The notes below the pieces were generated by a model that had not been told where the DNA came from, made no database searches, and saw nothing but the letters and a program-made list of their open reading frames with translations. Below, one piece after another: positions 7,167-16,142 of a stretch of DNA of 64,000 nucleotides (position 1 is its first letter; every line of letters begins with the position of its first letter). The position numbers and the translations under genes are program-made. Where the stretch lies: contig CAZEVY010000006.1 in the NCBI GenBank assembly GCA_964515555.1, forward strand, positions 1 through 64,000, written 5' to 3'. Origin of the DNA: CAZEVY01 sp964515555 (GTDB taxonomy: Bacteria > Acidobacteriota > Terriglobia > Bryobacterales > Bryobacteraceae).

Positions 7167-8746
7167 CGGCGAGGCGGCTGTGGATCGCGCTGGCGGCGGC
7201 GGCGCTGGCGCCATCGGCGTGGCTCGCCTGGGAGTGGCGCGATCTCCAGCATCTCGGCATCTATCACGACGACTCCGTCTACTGGGTGGGCGCCAAGTCG
7301 CTGGCGGCGGGCAAGGGATATCGCATCGAAAGCCTCCCCGGGGAGCCGCACCAGACCAAGTACCCGCCGCTCTATCCGGCGCTGCTGTCGCTGGCTTGGA
7401 GAATCGACCCGAAGTTTCCGTCAAACCTGCCGGTCGCGATGCTGCTCAACTGGCTGGCTCTGCCGCTGCTGGTCGCGGCCGCCTGGCGGCTGTATCGGGA
7501 CTGGGGCTTTTCGGACCGGGTCGCGTGCCTGTTCTGCGCCGCCATGGCCCTGAATCCGACGGTGGTGAATCTCAGCGTAATGCTGATGACCGAGAACCTG
7601 TTCGTCGCGCTCCTGGTGGCCGCGGCGATCCTCGCCGAACGGGCGCGCCGGGCCGATGCGGGAGCGGCCGTGGCGCTGGCCGCCGGCGTACTCGGCGGAC
7701 TCTGCTTCCTGACCCGATCGTCGGCGCTGCCGCTGCTGGTAACGGCCCCGGCGGTCTTCGCATGGCGGCGGCAGTGGCGGAAGGCCGCCTGGTTCGCCGC
7801 CGGAATGCTGCCCGCGGTCGCCGGCTGGATGCTGTGGTCGCGCGCGCACCGCGCTCCGTCGACCGACCTGGCGCTGATGTACTACACCGACTACCTCGGC
7901 TTTCACCTCGCCAACGTCAGCCTCGCCGAAATGCCGAATCTGGTGTGGCTCAACGCGGGTGCGCTGGCGTTCGGCCTCAGCGAACTGCTGATCTTCAGCG
8001 ACAGCATCACATTCTGGTCTCAGCAGCTCGCGCGGCTGGTGGCGATCGCCGGCATCGCGGGCGTCGTGCGAATGGCGCGCGCGCGCGGCGTGGCGCAGTA
8101 TCCGGCGTTCGCGCTGTTGTTCGTGTTGCAGGCGACCATGTGGCACTATCCGCCGCACAATCGCTTCGTGCTGCCGGTGCTGCCCCTGCTGCTCGCCGGA
8201 TTCTGGACGGAAATGGCGCACCTGGCGGGAATCTTGCGGGCGTCGTGGCGCAAGCCGAAGACGTCCGACCGCGTCGCCGCGGTGGCGATCGGCGCGCTGG
8301 CCGCGGGCGTGATCGCGTTGGGGGCGTGGCGAATGTACTACGGTACTCGCGTGTTTCTCCCGGGTGTGCTGGCGCAGCATCGCGCGATCTTCCGGGGGAA
8401 TCGCGAGGCCTACGAGTGGATCGCGAAAAACACGCCGCCGGACGCCCTGGTGTTTGCTTATAGCGACCCGCTCATGTACCTCTACACGGGGCGCCGCGGC
8501 CTGAGCGCGCGCATTCCGCCGCGGCTGCTCTACAAGGCGGAGCCGGGCGCGATCGCGAAATACGTCGAGACGCTGCCGGCGATTGTCGCGCGCCACCGTC
8601 TCGGGTACGTTCTCTTCACGGCCGCCGATTTCCAGTTCGACTCGCCCGAGGTGGGACTGGCCGCGCTGAGGCGCGTACTGGGCGGGCACGCTGGGTTCCG
8701 CCAGGTGTACGAGTCGCCGCAGGCGGCGGTGTATCGCGTGGAATGA
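7163..8746 (+). CDS. Multi-pass membrane glycosyltransferase (ArnT/PMT-like), copy 2
   Basis: 527 residues, a clear paralogue of the preceding gene. It shares YHDDSVYWVGAKSLAAGKGY, HQTKYPPLYPALLSLAWR, WHYPPHNRFVLPVLPLL and WIAKNTPPDALVFAYSDP in the same order. I chose the GTG at 7163, which overlaps the previous TGA (GTGA). The same frame stays open further upstream, but that part is only the shadow of copy 1. The two copies have diverged evenly, so the duplication is not recent. They may use different donors or act as a pair. Confidence 0.82.
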   Translation: MTARRLWIALAAAALAPSAWLAWEWRDLQHLGIYHDDSVYWVGAKSLAAGKGYRIESLPGEPHQTKYPPLYPALLSLAWRIDPKFPSNLPVAMLLNWLALPLLVAAAWRLYRDWGFSDRVACLFCAAMALNPTVVNLSVMLMTENLFVALLVAAAILAERARRADAGAAVALAAGVLGGLCFLTRSSALPLLVTAPAVFAWRRQWRKAAWFAAGMLPAVAGWMLWSRAHRAPSTDLALMYYTDYLGFHLANVSLAEMPNLVWLNAGALAFGLSELLIFSDSITFWSQQLARLVAIAGIAGVVRMARARGVAQYPAFALLFVLQATMWHYPPHNRFVLPVLPLLLAGFWTEMAHLAGILRASWRKPKTSDRVAAVAIGALAAGVIALGAWRMYYGTRVFLPGVLAQHRAIFRGNREAYEWIAKNTPPDALVFAYSDPLMYLYTGRRGLSARIPPRLLYKAEPGAIAKYVETLPAIVARHRLGYVLFTAADFQFDSPEVGLAALRRVLGGHAGFRQVYESPQAAVYRVE

Positions 8747-8944
8747 CGGGGATCGGCCGGCCTAGCGCATCCACAGAAACGACTGCGCGCACCCGCCGCG
8801 GCCCGACGATCGCACCCCGGGTCACACTCATTCTGGAGTCGGCGAGGGCGAGCAGCGCCGTCGTGGCCGGCCCACGGTCGCTGCCAAGATCCGCACGACT
8901 CGCGGGCACTGGAACATGACGGGGTGTTAAAACAGTAGGTTCGA

Positions 8945-11842
8945 GTGCGGTTCCCGGTTCGCTCCCTCACCTTCGCCCTTCTCGCGGTCGCCGTTTCCGC
9001 GCAGGTGCGCGTCGATCCCGAGTTGCGCGCTCGCGCTACGGCGGGCGAACCGCTGCGGGTTTTCCTGCTGCTGCGCGATCAGCCGCAGCGGGCGATCCTC
9101 GCCAAGGGCGCGTCGATGCGGGAGGCTGCCGCCGAGATCGACGGCGCCATCGGCGCGCAGCAGGAGGCCGTCGCCCGGCGGATGGCCGCGCTCGGCGCGC
9201 GCGAGATTCAACGCTATCGCGGCGTGAACCTGGTGGCCGCACTCGTGCCGGCGGAGTCGCTGGAAGCGCTCGCGGGCGTCACGGAACTCGCCGAAATCGC
9301 CGCCGTGGGCGAGGGACAGGGTGCGCTCGCGACCAGCGTCCCCGCCTTCGGCGCGCCCGCGTTCTGGAACGCCGGCTTCACGGGCGCGGGGCAGTCGGTC
9401 GCCGTGATGGATACGGGACTCAAGGCGAGCCACCCTGCGTTCGAAGGCATTCGCGTCACCGGGCGCGTCTTTCACAACACCGCGCGCAACAGCCCCTGCT
9501 ACGTCGACGACCCGACCGGTTTCAACGATCTCAACGGACACGGCACGCGCGTCGCTGGAATGGTCGCCGGTCGCGGCGGTTTTCCAGATCAGGGCGTCGC
9601 CAAGGGACTCGATGCCCTGTACATCGCCAAGGTGCTCTTCCAGTGCAATGACGCTTCGTTCCCCTCGGGCCGCTACCTGGATTCGGATGTCGTCGCCGGG
9701 ATCGACTGGATCGCCATGGAAACGCCGGCGCGCATCGTCAACTTCAGTGCCGGTTCGTCGGCGCAGGTCGAGGACGCCTTTCTATCGCGCCTGTTCGACC
9801 AGTACGCCGAGAACTTCGGCATGAACATCGTGGTCTCGGCCGGCAACACCGGACCGGGTGCAAGTACCGTCCAGTCGCCCAGCAGCGCCTACAACACCAT
9901 CTCCGTGGCGAACCTCGATCATCGCCGCACGGTCGACCGCGCCGACGACGTCATCGCCTCCAGCAGCAGCCGCGGGCCGACTCGCGGCGGGCGCTTCAAG
10001 CCTGACATCGCCGCACCGGGCACCAACATCACCGCGCCGTCGATCTTATTCGATATCGGCAACCCCTTCGTCGCCGGAAGCGGAACCAGTTTCGCGGCCC
10101 CGCACATTGCCGGCGCCCTGGCCCTGTTCCGTCAGGCCGGCGTGATACGTCCCCTGGCCGCGAAAGCGCTGCTGCTGGCGACGGCGGACGGCGAGCGCTG
10201 GCGCGCCGACAGCGGCTGGGGATCGGCGAACCTGGCGCGCGCGGGATCCGCGGTCGAGGGGACGGTGGCCGCGTCCGCCTCCCGGTTCTATCGCGGCGTG
10301 GGAACAGGCGCGTTTCGCGCGATGCTGGCGTCGTACCGCCGCACCGACCCGGCGACGAATGCGATCCTTCCGGGTCCGGGGCTGAGCGTCTACGACCTGG
10401 CGAGCGGCGCGCTCATCGGCGCATCGAGCGACGCGATTCAGAACGTCCAGGAAGTGACCGGCACGGCTCCGGCGTATGCTCTCCGAGTCGGAGCGGGTGC
10501 GGTGGAACACACCTTCGGCCTCGCCGTCAGCAACGGGGCGCTGCTGGCGGCCGGCGGCCCGAGGCTCGCGATGGAGTGCACGGCGCCTCCGGCGGTGTCT
10601 CCGGCCGCGCAGATCGCGGTCGACTGCCGCGCGCGCAACACCGGAGACCTGCGCGCATTCGGCGTAGTGGCGCGGGCGGGCCAGAACTCCGAGACCATCG
10701 GTGTGCTGGAGGGCGGAGGCTTCGTCGCGCGCCGCTGGACGTTTCCACCCGCGGGCGCGCAGACCGAAATTCCCGTGGCGCTGACGAGTCTCTCCTACGA
10801 TCAGCTTTTCGCGGCGACCGGATCGCTCGCGGTGCGCGTCGACGCAACGCTCTCGCCGTCGGCGATCCGAGCCGTGGCCGGAGCGAACCAGCGAGGCCCG
10901 GCGGGGACGACGCTCGCCCAGGCGGTCGTCGTAGAGGTGCTGAGCGCTGGGGGCCAGCCCTCTCCGGGCATCGAGGTGAGGTTCGAGACGGCCAACTCCA
11001 GCGCGAATCCCGCCGTCGCACTCACGGACTCGCAGGGGCGCGCCTCCACGATCGTCACGCTGGGTGCGACGCCGGGCGCGGCCGCAGTGACGGCTTCGGC
11101 GACGATCGCCGGAGTGCGCGCCTCAGTTCCCTTCGCCGCCACGGTGACACAGGGAAGACCGCGCGTCTTGCGCCTCGCCAACGGCGCCAGCTTTCAGGAT
11201 CCGATCGCGCCGGGAAGCATCGTCTCGGCGGGAGGGACGGAGCTGGCGCCGGCGACGGCCCTGGCGGCGGTGGTTCCGCTGCCGACCGAGCTCGCGGGCG
11301 CGACGATGACAGTGAACGGCCGCCGCGCGCCGCTGTTCTTCGTCAGCCCGTCGCAGATCAACGCGCAGATTCCGGTGGAAACGGCGCCGGGGCCCGCCGC
11401 GATCGTGGTGACGACGGCGGGCGGCGCGAGCGCGGAGTTCACCTTCAACATCGCGCCGGCGGGTCCGGGGATTTTCGTGTTCGACTCGACGCGGGCGGTG
11501 GCGCAGAACGAGGATCACACTCTCAACACCGTCGATTCCCCGGCCTTCACCGGAAGCGTGATCACGGTCTACATGACCGGCCAGGGAGCGCTCGACAACC
11601 CCGTCGAAACGGGTGCGGCGACGCCGTTCGGGCTGCTCTCGCGCGCGACGCTGGAGGCGTCGGCGGCGATCGGCGGCAAGGCGGCCGAGATTCTGTTTCT
11701 CGGGATGACGCCGGGTCTGGTCGGCGTGCTCCAGGCGAATCTTCGCGTACCCGATTTGGTCGCCGGACACTACCCGGTGGAGATCACGATCGGCGGGGTG
11801 ACGAGCAACGCGCCGGTGGTGACGGTGTTCGCGCTGCGGTAG
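8945..11842 (+). CDS. Secreted subtilisin-like serine protease (S8) with Ig-like and Solibacter-type C-terminal domain
   Basis: 965 residues with a signal peptide (about 1-19, ending AVSAQ). The S8 domain has its complete triad: Asp156 in VAVMDTGLKASHP, His199 in NGHGTRVAGMVAG and Ser382 in GSGTSFAAPHIAGAL. The oxyanion Asn301 lies in VVSAGNTGPGA. A propeptide (about 20-130) precedes it. After the catalytic domain come a beta-rich region, an Ig-like (Big_1-type) domain around 650-730 (GIEVRFETANSSANP), and a C-terminal 240-residue domain. That last domain carries LRLANGASFQDPIAPGSIVS, SPSQINAQIPVET and VYMTGQGALDNPVETGA, the signature of the TIGR03437 family abundant in Solibacter. It starts at GTG 8945, and a convergent gene ends ten bases after its stop. 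Probably an extracellular degradative protease. Confidence 0.9.
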   Translation: MRFPVRSLTFALLAVAVSAQVRVDPELRARATAGEPLRVFLLLRDQPQRAILAKGASMREAAAEIDGAIGAQQEAVARRMAALGAREIQRYRGVNLVAALVPAESLEALAGVTELAEIAAVGEGQGALATSVPAFGAPAFWNAGFTGAGQSVAVMDTGLKASHPAFEGIRVTGRVFHNTARNSPCYVDDPTGFNDLNGHGTRVAGMVAGRGGFPDQGVAKGLDALYIAKVLFQCNDASFPSGRYLDSDVVAGIDWIAMETPARIVNFSAGSSAQVEDAFLSRLFDQYAENFGMNIVVSAGNTGPGASTVQSPSSAYNTISVANLDHRRTVDRADDVIASSSSRGPTRGGRFKPDIAAPGTNITAPSILFDIGNPFVAGSGTSFAAPHIAGALALFRQAGVIRPLAAKALLLATADGERWRADSGWGSANLARAGSAVEGTVAASASRFYRGVGTGAFRAMLASYRRTDPATNAILPGPGLSVYDLASGALIGASSDAIQNVQEVTGTAPAYALRVGAGAVEHTFGLAVSNGALLAAGGPRLAMECTAPPAVSPAAQIAVDCRARNTGDLRAFGVVARAGQNSETIGVLEGGGFVARRWTFPPAGAQTEIPVALTSLSYDQLFAATGSLAVRVDATLSPSAIRAVAGANQRGPAGTTLAQAVVVEVLSAGGQPSPGIEVRFETANSSANPAVALTDSQGRASTIVTLGATPGAAAVTASATIAGVRASVPFAATVTQGRPRVLRLANGASFQDPIAPGSIVSAGGTELAPATALAAVVPLPTELAGATMTVNGRRAPLFFVSPSQINAQIPVETAPGPAAIVVTTAGGASAEFTFNIAPAGPGIFVFDSTRAVAQNEDHTLNTVDSPAFTGSVITVYMTGQGALDNPVETGAATPFGLLSRATLEASAAIGGKAAEILFLGMTPGLVGVLQANLRVPDLVAGHYPVEITIGGVTSNAPVVTVFALR

Positions 11843-11851
11843 GCGGCGCGA

Positions 11852-12526
11852 TCAGTCCATCCGGTCGATGCGAATCTCGCCGATGCCCAGGCGCGCGTAG
11901 ACGCGCCCGGCGCCGGCCCCCTCGCGGTGCCGGAACTCGGCGCCGACCAGGCTTGCGCGCTTGGACCGTCCGGCCACGCGCGAATCGACGTCGCCGATGC
12001 GCGTGCGTGCGTCGATGTCGTATTCGCGGCCCCGCGGGAGCCGCAGCTTGACTTCGCCGATGTCGCCCGTCACGCGCAGGTCGCCGTGGACGTTGCGCAC
12101 CTCCACCTCGCCGATCGAGTGGTTGACGTGGAGGGCCGCGCGGATGGGCACGTGCACGACGTACTCGAGACGCAGGTTCGTCTTGCCGCGAAACATGCGC
12201 GTCAGGCCGCGGTCGGGGAAGCTGGTGCGGATGACGACATCGTCGCCCGATCGCCGCGATTCGACCACAACGGCCTTGATCTCATCGCGCCCCTTCCACT
12301 CCTCGCCCGGCTTGTATCGCTTCTGGGTGCCGCGCTTGACGACGACCTCGACGTCCGGGCGGTCCCATCCTTCGACACGCAGTTCGCCGAAGGAGTCGTC
12401 GATGTAGACGCGCCCGCGCTCCCCGAGTGCGACGGTTTGCGTGGTCGTTTGCTCTACTCGGTGCCGGTCGCCGTCGTCCGCCAGGGAGACGAGCGGGGCG
12501 AGTAGAAGGAGTGCTGTTGGGCGCAT
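11852..12526 (-). CDS. Exported DUF4097-like beta-helix protein
   Basis: 224 residues beginning with a signal peptide (MRPTALLLLAPLVSLA). The mature part repeats short beta units such as VYIDDSFGELRVEGW, HSIGEVEVRNVHGDLRVTG and DIGEVKLRLPRG, the pattern of DUF4097-type putative adhesin or beta-helix proteins. No catalytic motif is seen. Upstream on the minus strand TATAGG and TTACAAGGAA lie within 35 bases of the ATG, and the TTACAAGGAA string is shared with the DUF5658 gene leader. It is convergent with the protease gene. Confidence 0.65.
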   Translation of the reverse strand: MRPTALLLLAPLVSLADDGDRHRVEQTTTQTVALGERGRVYIDDSFGELRVEGWDRPDVEVVVKRGTQKRYKPGEEWKGRDEIKAVVVESRRSGDDVVIRTSFPDRGLTRMFRGKTNLRLEYVVHVPIRAALHVNHSIGEVEVRNVHGDLRVTGDIGEVKLRLPRGREYDIDARTRIGDVDSRVAGRSKRASLVGAEFRHREGAGAGRVYARLGIGEIRIDRMD

Positions 12527-12622
12527 AGTCGTTCCGTTCCTTGTAACCCTATACGCTCGGACGGCCTGCCGGGTTCCCCGTTTCCCTGCACGCGGCAGGC
12601 GTCCGCCTCGTCATCCCTGACA

Positions 12623-14194
12623 ATGAAGCTCGCGTTGGCGGCCGTCGCCTGCGCCCTTCCGGCGGCGGCGGGAGTGATCCACGGAATCGTAATCGAAGAC
12701 GAGACGGGAAATGCCCTGGCGCGGGCCCGCGTGGCCTTGACGGCGGCACGCCGAAACCCGGGCGCAACCAAGGGTACGGAGAGCGGCTCGGCGTCGACTC
12801 TCACCGATCGCGGCGGACACTTCACCTTCAGCGGACTCGGCGAAGCCAGCTACATCGTGCGCGGTGCGCGATTCGGCTTCGCCCCGACGGCCTGGGGCGC
12901 GCGCCCCTACGGCGCCGCCGGAAAGCCGATCGCCCTGGCCGCCGACGCCTCGTTCTTCGTCGAGATTCGGCTGAAGCGGCTGCCGGCTATCAACGGCCGC
13001 GTGGTCGACGAGAACCGCGTCGGACTGCCGGGCGTCGCCGTGTTCGCCTACACGGCCGCGATTCCCAAGCGAATCGCCGGCACGGGGAAGGCCGACGATC
13101 GCGGCGTCTACCGTATCGGCGGACTTCAGCCGGGGACGTATCATGTCCGCACGTCGCCGCACACGCTCGAGGACGGCCTCACGCTGCTGCCGACCTTCGC
13201 GCTACTCGCCGTGGAGGCGCGCGACGCGCGCACCTTCGAGGTCCGGCTCGATCAGGACGCGCGCGATGCAGACGTGCAGCCGCAGCCGGGGCGGCTGTTC
13301 CGGATCGGCGGCCGCGTCTACGGCTGCGAGGGCGGACCGGCGGTGGTGACACTGTCGTCGGACATGGGCCGGCAGCAGACGACGGCATCGTGCCCAGGCG
13401 CCTTCACGTTCGACGGTCTGGCGCCGGGCGATTACGAGCTGCTGGCCGAGGGGCCGATGGGCCGCCTGCCGGCCGGCGCGCAGTGGCGCGACTTCTTCGC
13501 CGATCGCGACACCGACGCGGGGGCGCTTCAGTTGACGCCGAAGCCTTCCGTCTACATACGGGCCTCGCGCGCCGCGGAGCAGGACGCGAGGGAAACTCCC
13601 GCCGGCGTTGCGCGGCCGCGCGTCGATCTCACACCCGGCGATTTCGAAGTCGTGGCGCGGCGCCGCGACCTCGCTGGCCTGGGCGAGGGCATGATTCTGG
13701 GACGACGCGGACCCGTCCCGATGACGCCGGGTAACTGGGAGATCTCGGCGACTCCGCCGCCGGGGGCGTACCTGGAAAGCGTCGCCGGTCCGCGCCGCGA
13801 GAACGAGTATCGGGGTCGCGGCGACGCGGAGTGGTTCGGCGTGACCATCGGCGCCGGCGGCGGCGCGGTCCAGCTGTACGTGACATTCTCGTCTTCGGCG
13901 AGCATGTCGGGGAGAGTGGTGCGCCGCGGCGGCGAGGCGGTCGCGGCGGCGCCGGTATACCTGTATCCGATGACTCCGGAGGTGCGGCGGCGCGCCAAGG
14001 GCAATCGACTCGTGCACGCCGATGCGCAGGGGAACTACGCCATCGACGGCCTGCCGCCGGGCAAGTATCTCATCGCGTCGTCGTTCGAGATCGCGATGGT
14101 GAACGAGGAATCGCTGACGCTGGCCGGCGGCAAGGAGATTCTGTTGAGCGAAGGCGGACTCAACCTTACGTTATCGCTGTGGGAGACGCAGTAG
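12623..14194 (+). CDS. Secreted protein with repeated carboxypeptidase-regulatory-like domains
   Basis: 523 residues with an N-terminal signal sequence (MKLALAAVACALPAAAG). At least three CarboxypepD_reg-like beta-sandwich units can be seen: VIHGIVIEDETGNALARARV near the start, INGRVVDENRVGLPGVAVFA at about 130, and MSGRVVRRGGEAVAAAPVYL near 430. Each ends with a turn such as DRGVYRIGGLQPGTYHV or AQGNYAIDGLPPGKYLI. Such proteins are common in Acidobacteriota and are thought to act at the cell surface in binding or assembly. No catalytic residues are evident. Confidence 0.75.
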   Translation: MKLALAAVACALPAAAGVIHGIVIEDETGNALARARVALTAARRNPGATKGTESGSASTLTDRGGHFTFSGLGEASYIVRGARFGFAPTAWGARPYGAAGKPIALAADASFFVEIRLKRLPAINGRVVDENRVGLPGVAVFAYTAAIPKRIAGTGKADDRGVYRIGGLQPGTYHVRTSPHTLEDGLTLLPTFALLAVEARDARTFEVRLDQDARDADVQPQPGRLFRIGGRVYGCEGGPAVVTLSSDMGRQQTTASCPGAFTFDGLAPGDYELLAEGPMGRLPAGAQWRDFFADRDTDAGALQLTPKPSVYIRASRAAEQDARETPAGVARPRVDLTPGDFEVVARRRDLAGLGEGMILGRRGPVPMTPGNWEISATPPPGAYLESVAGPRRENEYRGRGDAEWFGVTIGAGGGAVQLYVTFSSSASMSGRVVRRGGEAVAAAPVYLYPMTPEVRRRAKGNRLVHADAQGNYAIDGLPPGKYLIASSFEIAMVNEESLTLAGGKEILLSEGGLNLTLSLWETQ

Positions 14195-14197
14195 GCG

Positions 14198-14413
14198 CTA
14201 TTCCTGCGCCGGCATCTGGTGGTCGGAATCGCGCCAGGCGCTGATCTTCAGGCGCCGGCAGACCCAGCACAGACCTTCGTTGGAGTTCGGGGCGCACTCC
14301 TCGCCGCAGATGACGCACTGGGTGGGACGAGCGGCTCGCGCGGCGGCGAGGGCCTTCCAGTTCTCCGGCGTGGGCGCGGGTAGTGAGGGCTCGGCGGGCG
14401 GCTTGCGTTTCAT
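14198..14413 (-). CDS. Small zinc-ribbon-like protein
   Basis: About 71 residues from the ATG at 14413. A GTG at 14431 would add six. Two CxxC pairs, CVICGEEC and CWVCRRLK, form a likely zinc knuckle, preceded by a basic, proline-rich N-terminus (MKRKPPAEP). No known family recognised. TATAGT lies directly upstream of the GTG, a -10-like element that would give a nearly leaderless message. It is divergent from the P-loop/nuclease-like gene. Confidence 0.55.
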   Translation of the reverse strand: MKRKPPAEPSLPAPTPENWKALAAARAARPTQCVICGEECAPNSNEGLCWVCRRLKISAWRDSDHQMPAQE

Positions 14414-14522
14414 CGCGGTGACTGGTCCCACTATACACCAGGAACGGCTCGATCGCGACCCGGGAAAGAATGTAACCCGAACCGGATTTTTCTCCGAAAC
14501 AAATCTCGCCGATTACGTTATC

Positions 14523-15491
14523 ATGGACGCGATGGCGGTGGTCACGGTCGGCGGCGAAGCGGGATGCCGCGTCGACCAGGCCGCGCGCGCGGTGGCGCAG
14601 AGCCTGCGATTCGAGCTGGTCTCGGAGGCCTCGGCGCGCCGCATGATCGACGAAGAGTTCGGCGCCGATCCGCCCGGACAGTTTCCCGATTCCGCCTGGC
14701 GGCACATGCTGGCATCGGCCATCGCGGGGCTCGCCGCCCGGCATCACCTCGTGGTTTGCGTACCGGGCGCCGAGACCCTGGTGCGTCACCTTCCCGGTTC
14801 GATGTGCGTGCTGATCGTGGCGCCGGATTCGTTCCGGGTCGGCACGCTCATGCTCGATGAGCGACTGGAGCGTCCGGCGGCGCTGGCGCTGCTGCGCCGC
14901 CTGGATCGCGAGCGCAAGCAGGAGCGGCGCAGCCGGTTCGGGCGCGCGGCCGGCCGGCCCGCGGACTTCGACCTGGTGGTCAACGCCGAATCGATGGCGA
15001 GCGAGCACATCGGCGAGGTCGTCGCCACGGCGGCGGCGGCTCGTGGAATCGCCGAGGAGGGCCTGCTCTCGCAGACGGCCGAGGCGCAGCTTCAGTTCCA
15101 GCACCGCCTTCAACTGGCTCGTCACGGCATCACGGCAGCGGGCCGTGTCGAGATACGGCGCGCGGCCTTCGGCCATCCGTCGGAGGAGATTTTCGCCAAG
15201 CTGCTCGACTTCTACCGCATCGCCTGGGAGTACGAGCCGCGCAGCTTCCCGGTGCGCTGGGACGCCGGCGGGCGCGCCATCGAGTCGTTCACTCCGGACT
15301 TCTATTTGCCCGAGCAGAACCTCTACATCGAGCTCACCACGATGAAGCAGGCGCACGTGACGCGCAAGAACCGCAAGGTGAAGCTGCTGCGCGCGCTCTA
15401 TCCCGAGATCAACATCCAGGTGTTCTACCAGAAGGACGTTCAGGACCTCATCCTCAAGTACGGTCTCGCCGAGCACGCGCGCAGCAGGTGA
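14523..15491 (+). CDS. Cytidylate-kinase-like domain fused to a PD-(D/E)XK-like domain
   Basis: 322 residues from ATG 14523. The frame is open further upstream, but composition and the start context favour this ATG. The N-terminal part (VVTVGGEAGCRVDQAARAVA, then a second helix LRFELVSEASARRMIDEEFG) resembles the cytidylate-kinase-like family (PF13189-type). However, its P-loop lacks the canonical GKS/T lysine, so kinase activity is doubtful. The last 65 residues (FTPDFYLPEQNLYIELTTMK, then a basic KNRKVKLLRALYP stretch) look like a PD-(D/E)XK nuclease core, with candidate Asp, Glu and Lys. hpt lies 86 bases downstream, on the same strand. Function is not known. A nucleotide-sensing regulatory or nucleic-acid-processing role is a guess. 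Confidence 0.6.
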   Translation: MDAMAVVTVGGEAGCRVDQAARAVAQSLRFELVSEASARRMIDEEFGADPPGQFPDSAWRHMLASAIAGLAARHHLVVCVPGAETLVRHLPGSMCVLIVAPDSFRVGTLMLDERLERPAALALLRRLDRERKQERRSRFGRAAGRPADFDLVVNAESMASEHIGEVVATAAAARGIAEEGLLSQTAEAQLQFQHRLQLARHGITAAGRVEIRRAAFGHPSEEIFAKLLDFYRIAWEYEPRSFPVRWDAGGRAIESFTPDFYLPEQNLYIELTTMKQAHVTRKNRKVKLLRALYPEINIQVFYQKDVQDLILKYGLAEHARSR

Positions 15492-15526
15492 CCCTGCGGG
15501 CCGCGACGGCCGCGCGTGCTTGAGAA

Positions 15527-15557
15527 AACCGCTCCCGTCGGTCGCGGCTCGCTTGCG
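15527..15557 (+). repeat. Dispersed palindromic intergenic repeat, copy A
   Basis: Begins AACCGCTCCC, has three variable bases, then GGTCGCGGCTCG and a TTnCG end. It matches copy B at 29323-29353 at 27 of 31 positions. It lies between the fusion gene and hpt. Confidence 0.6.
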
Positions 15558-15577
15558 TCGCCCGGTAACATTGTTCT

Positions 15578-16126
15578 ATGCCCAAGTACACGCCGCCCGG
15601 CATCGAGCGCGTGCTTTTCACCGAGGAACAGGTCGAGAGCCGCGTCCGCGAGGTGGCGGCGGAGATCTCGGAACGCTACCAGGGGCGCGACCTCAAGATG
15701 ATCGGCGTGCTGAAGGGCTCGGTATTCTTCCTGGCGGCTCTGGCGCGGCACATGGAGATTCCCTTCAAGATCGATTTTCTGGCGATCTCGTCGTTCTCGC
15801 CGCGCCCGTCGTCGCCGGGCGTGGTGCGTATCGCCAAGGATCTCGACGACAGCATCGAGGGCGAGGACGTGCTGCTGGTGGAGGACATCGTCGACACCGG
15901 CTTCACGGCGCGCTACCTGATGCAGACGCTGGCCGGGCGCGGCCCCAACTCCATCGCGCTGTGCACGCTGCTCGACCGCACTCCGCGGCGGTTGGTGCTG
16001 GCGCCGGTGGAGTTCCGGTGCTTCGAGATTCCCGACCGCTTCGTAGTCGGCTGCGGCCTGGATTTCCGGCAGCTCTATCGCGATTTAGGCTACATCGCGG
16101 TGATGAATCCCGAGCGGAGCGGCTAG
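15578..16126 (+). CDS. hpt: Hypoxanthine phosphoribosyltransferase
   Basis: 182 residues, normal for the family. It salvages hypoxanthine or guanine with PRPP to give IMP or GMP in the cytoplasm. LKGSVFFLAALARH is the first conserved loop. DVLLVEDIVDTGFTARYL is the PRPP-binding motif with the acidic pair, and RFVVGCGLDFRQLYRDL is the purine-recognition end, where Cys and Phe replace the usual Tyr residues of VGYGLDY. TAACAT at 15566-15571 ends six bases before the ATG, a likely -10 giving almost no leader. The M20 peptidase gene follows 16 bases after the stop. Confidence 0.95.
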   Translation: MPKYTPPGIERVLFTEEQVESRVREVAAEISERYQGRDLKMIGVLKGSVFFLAALARHMEIPFKIDFLAISSFSPRPSSPGVVRIAKDLDDSIEGEDVLLVEDIVDTGFTARYLMQTLAGRGPNSIALCTLLDRTPRRLVLAPVEFRCFEIPDRFVVGCGLDFRQLYRDLGYIAVMNPERSG

Positions 16127-16142
16127 AATGGAGGTTCCGCTC

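Noticed and set aside
5544..7424. Open frame of 626 codons opposite the glycosyltransferases
   Set aside because: Low-complexity Arg/Pro/Ala composition, crosses the junction of two good genes, no start signal.
6167..8746. A single 859-residue fusion glycosyltransferase
   Set aside because: The first 332 codons are an out-of-frame reading of copy 1. Copy 2 has its own GTG overlapping the previous stop.
8747..8944. tRNA or small RNA gene between the glycosyltransferase and the protease
   Set aside because: A GGTTCGA-like string at the right end suggested a T-arm, but no acceptor stem, anticodon arm or CCA partner can be drawn around it.
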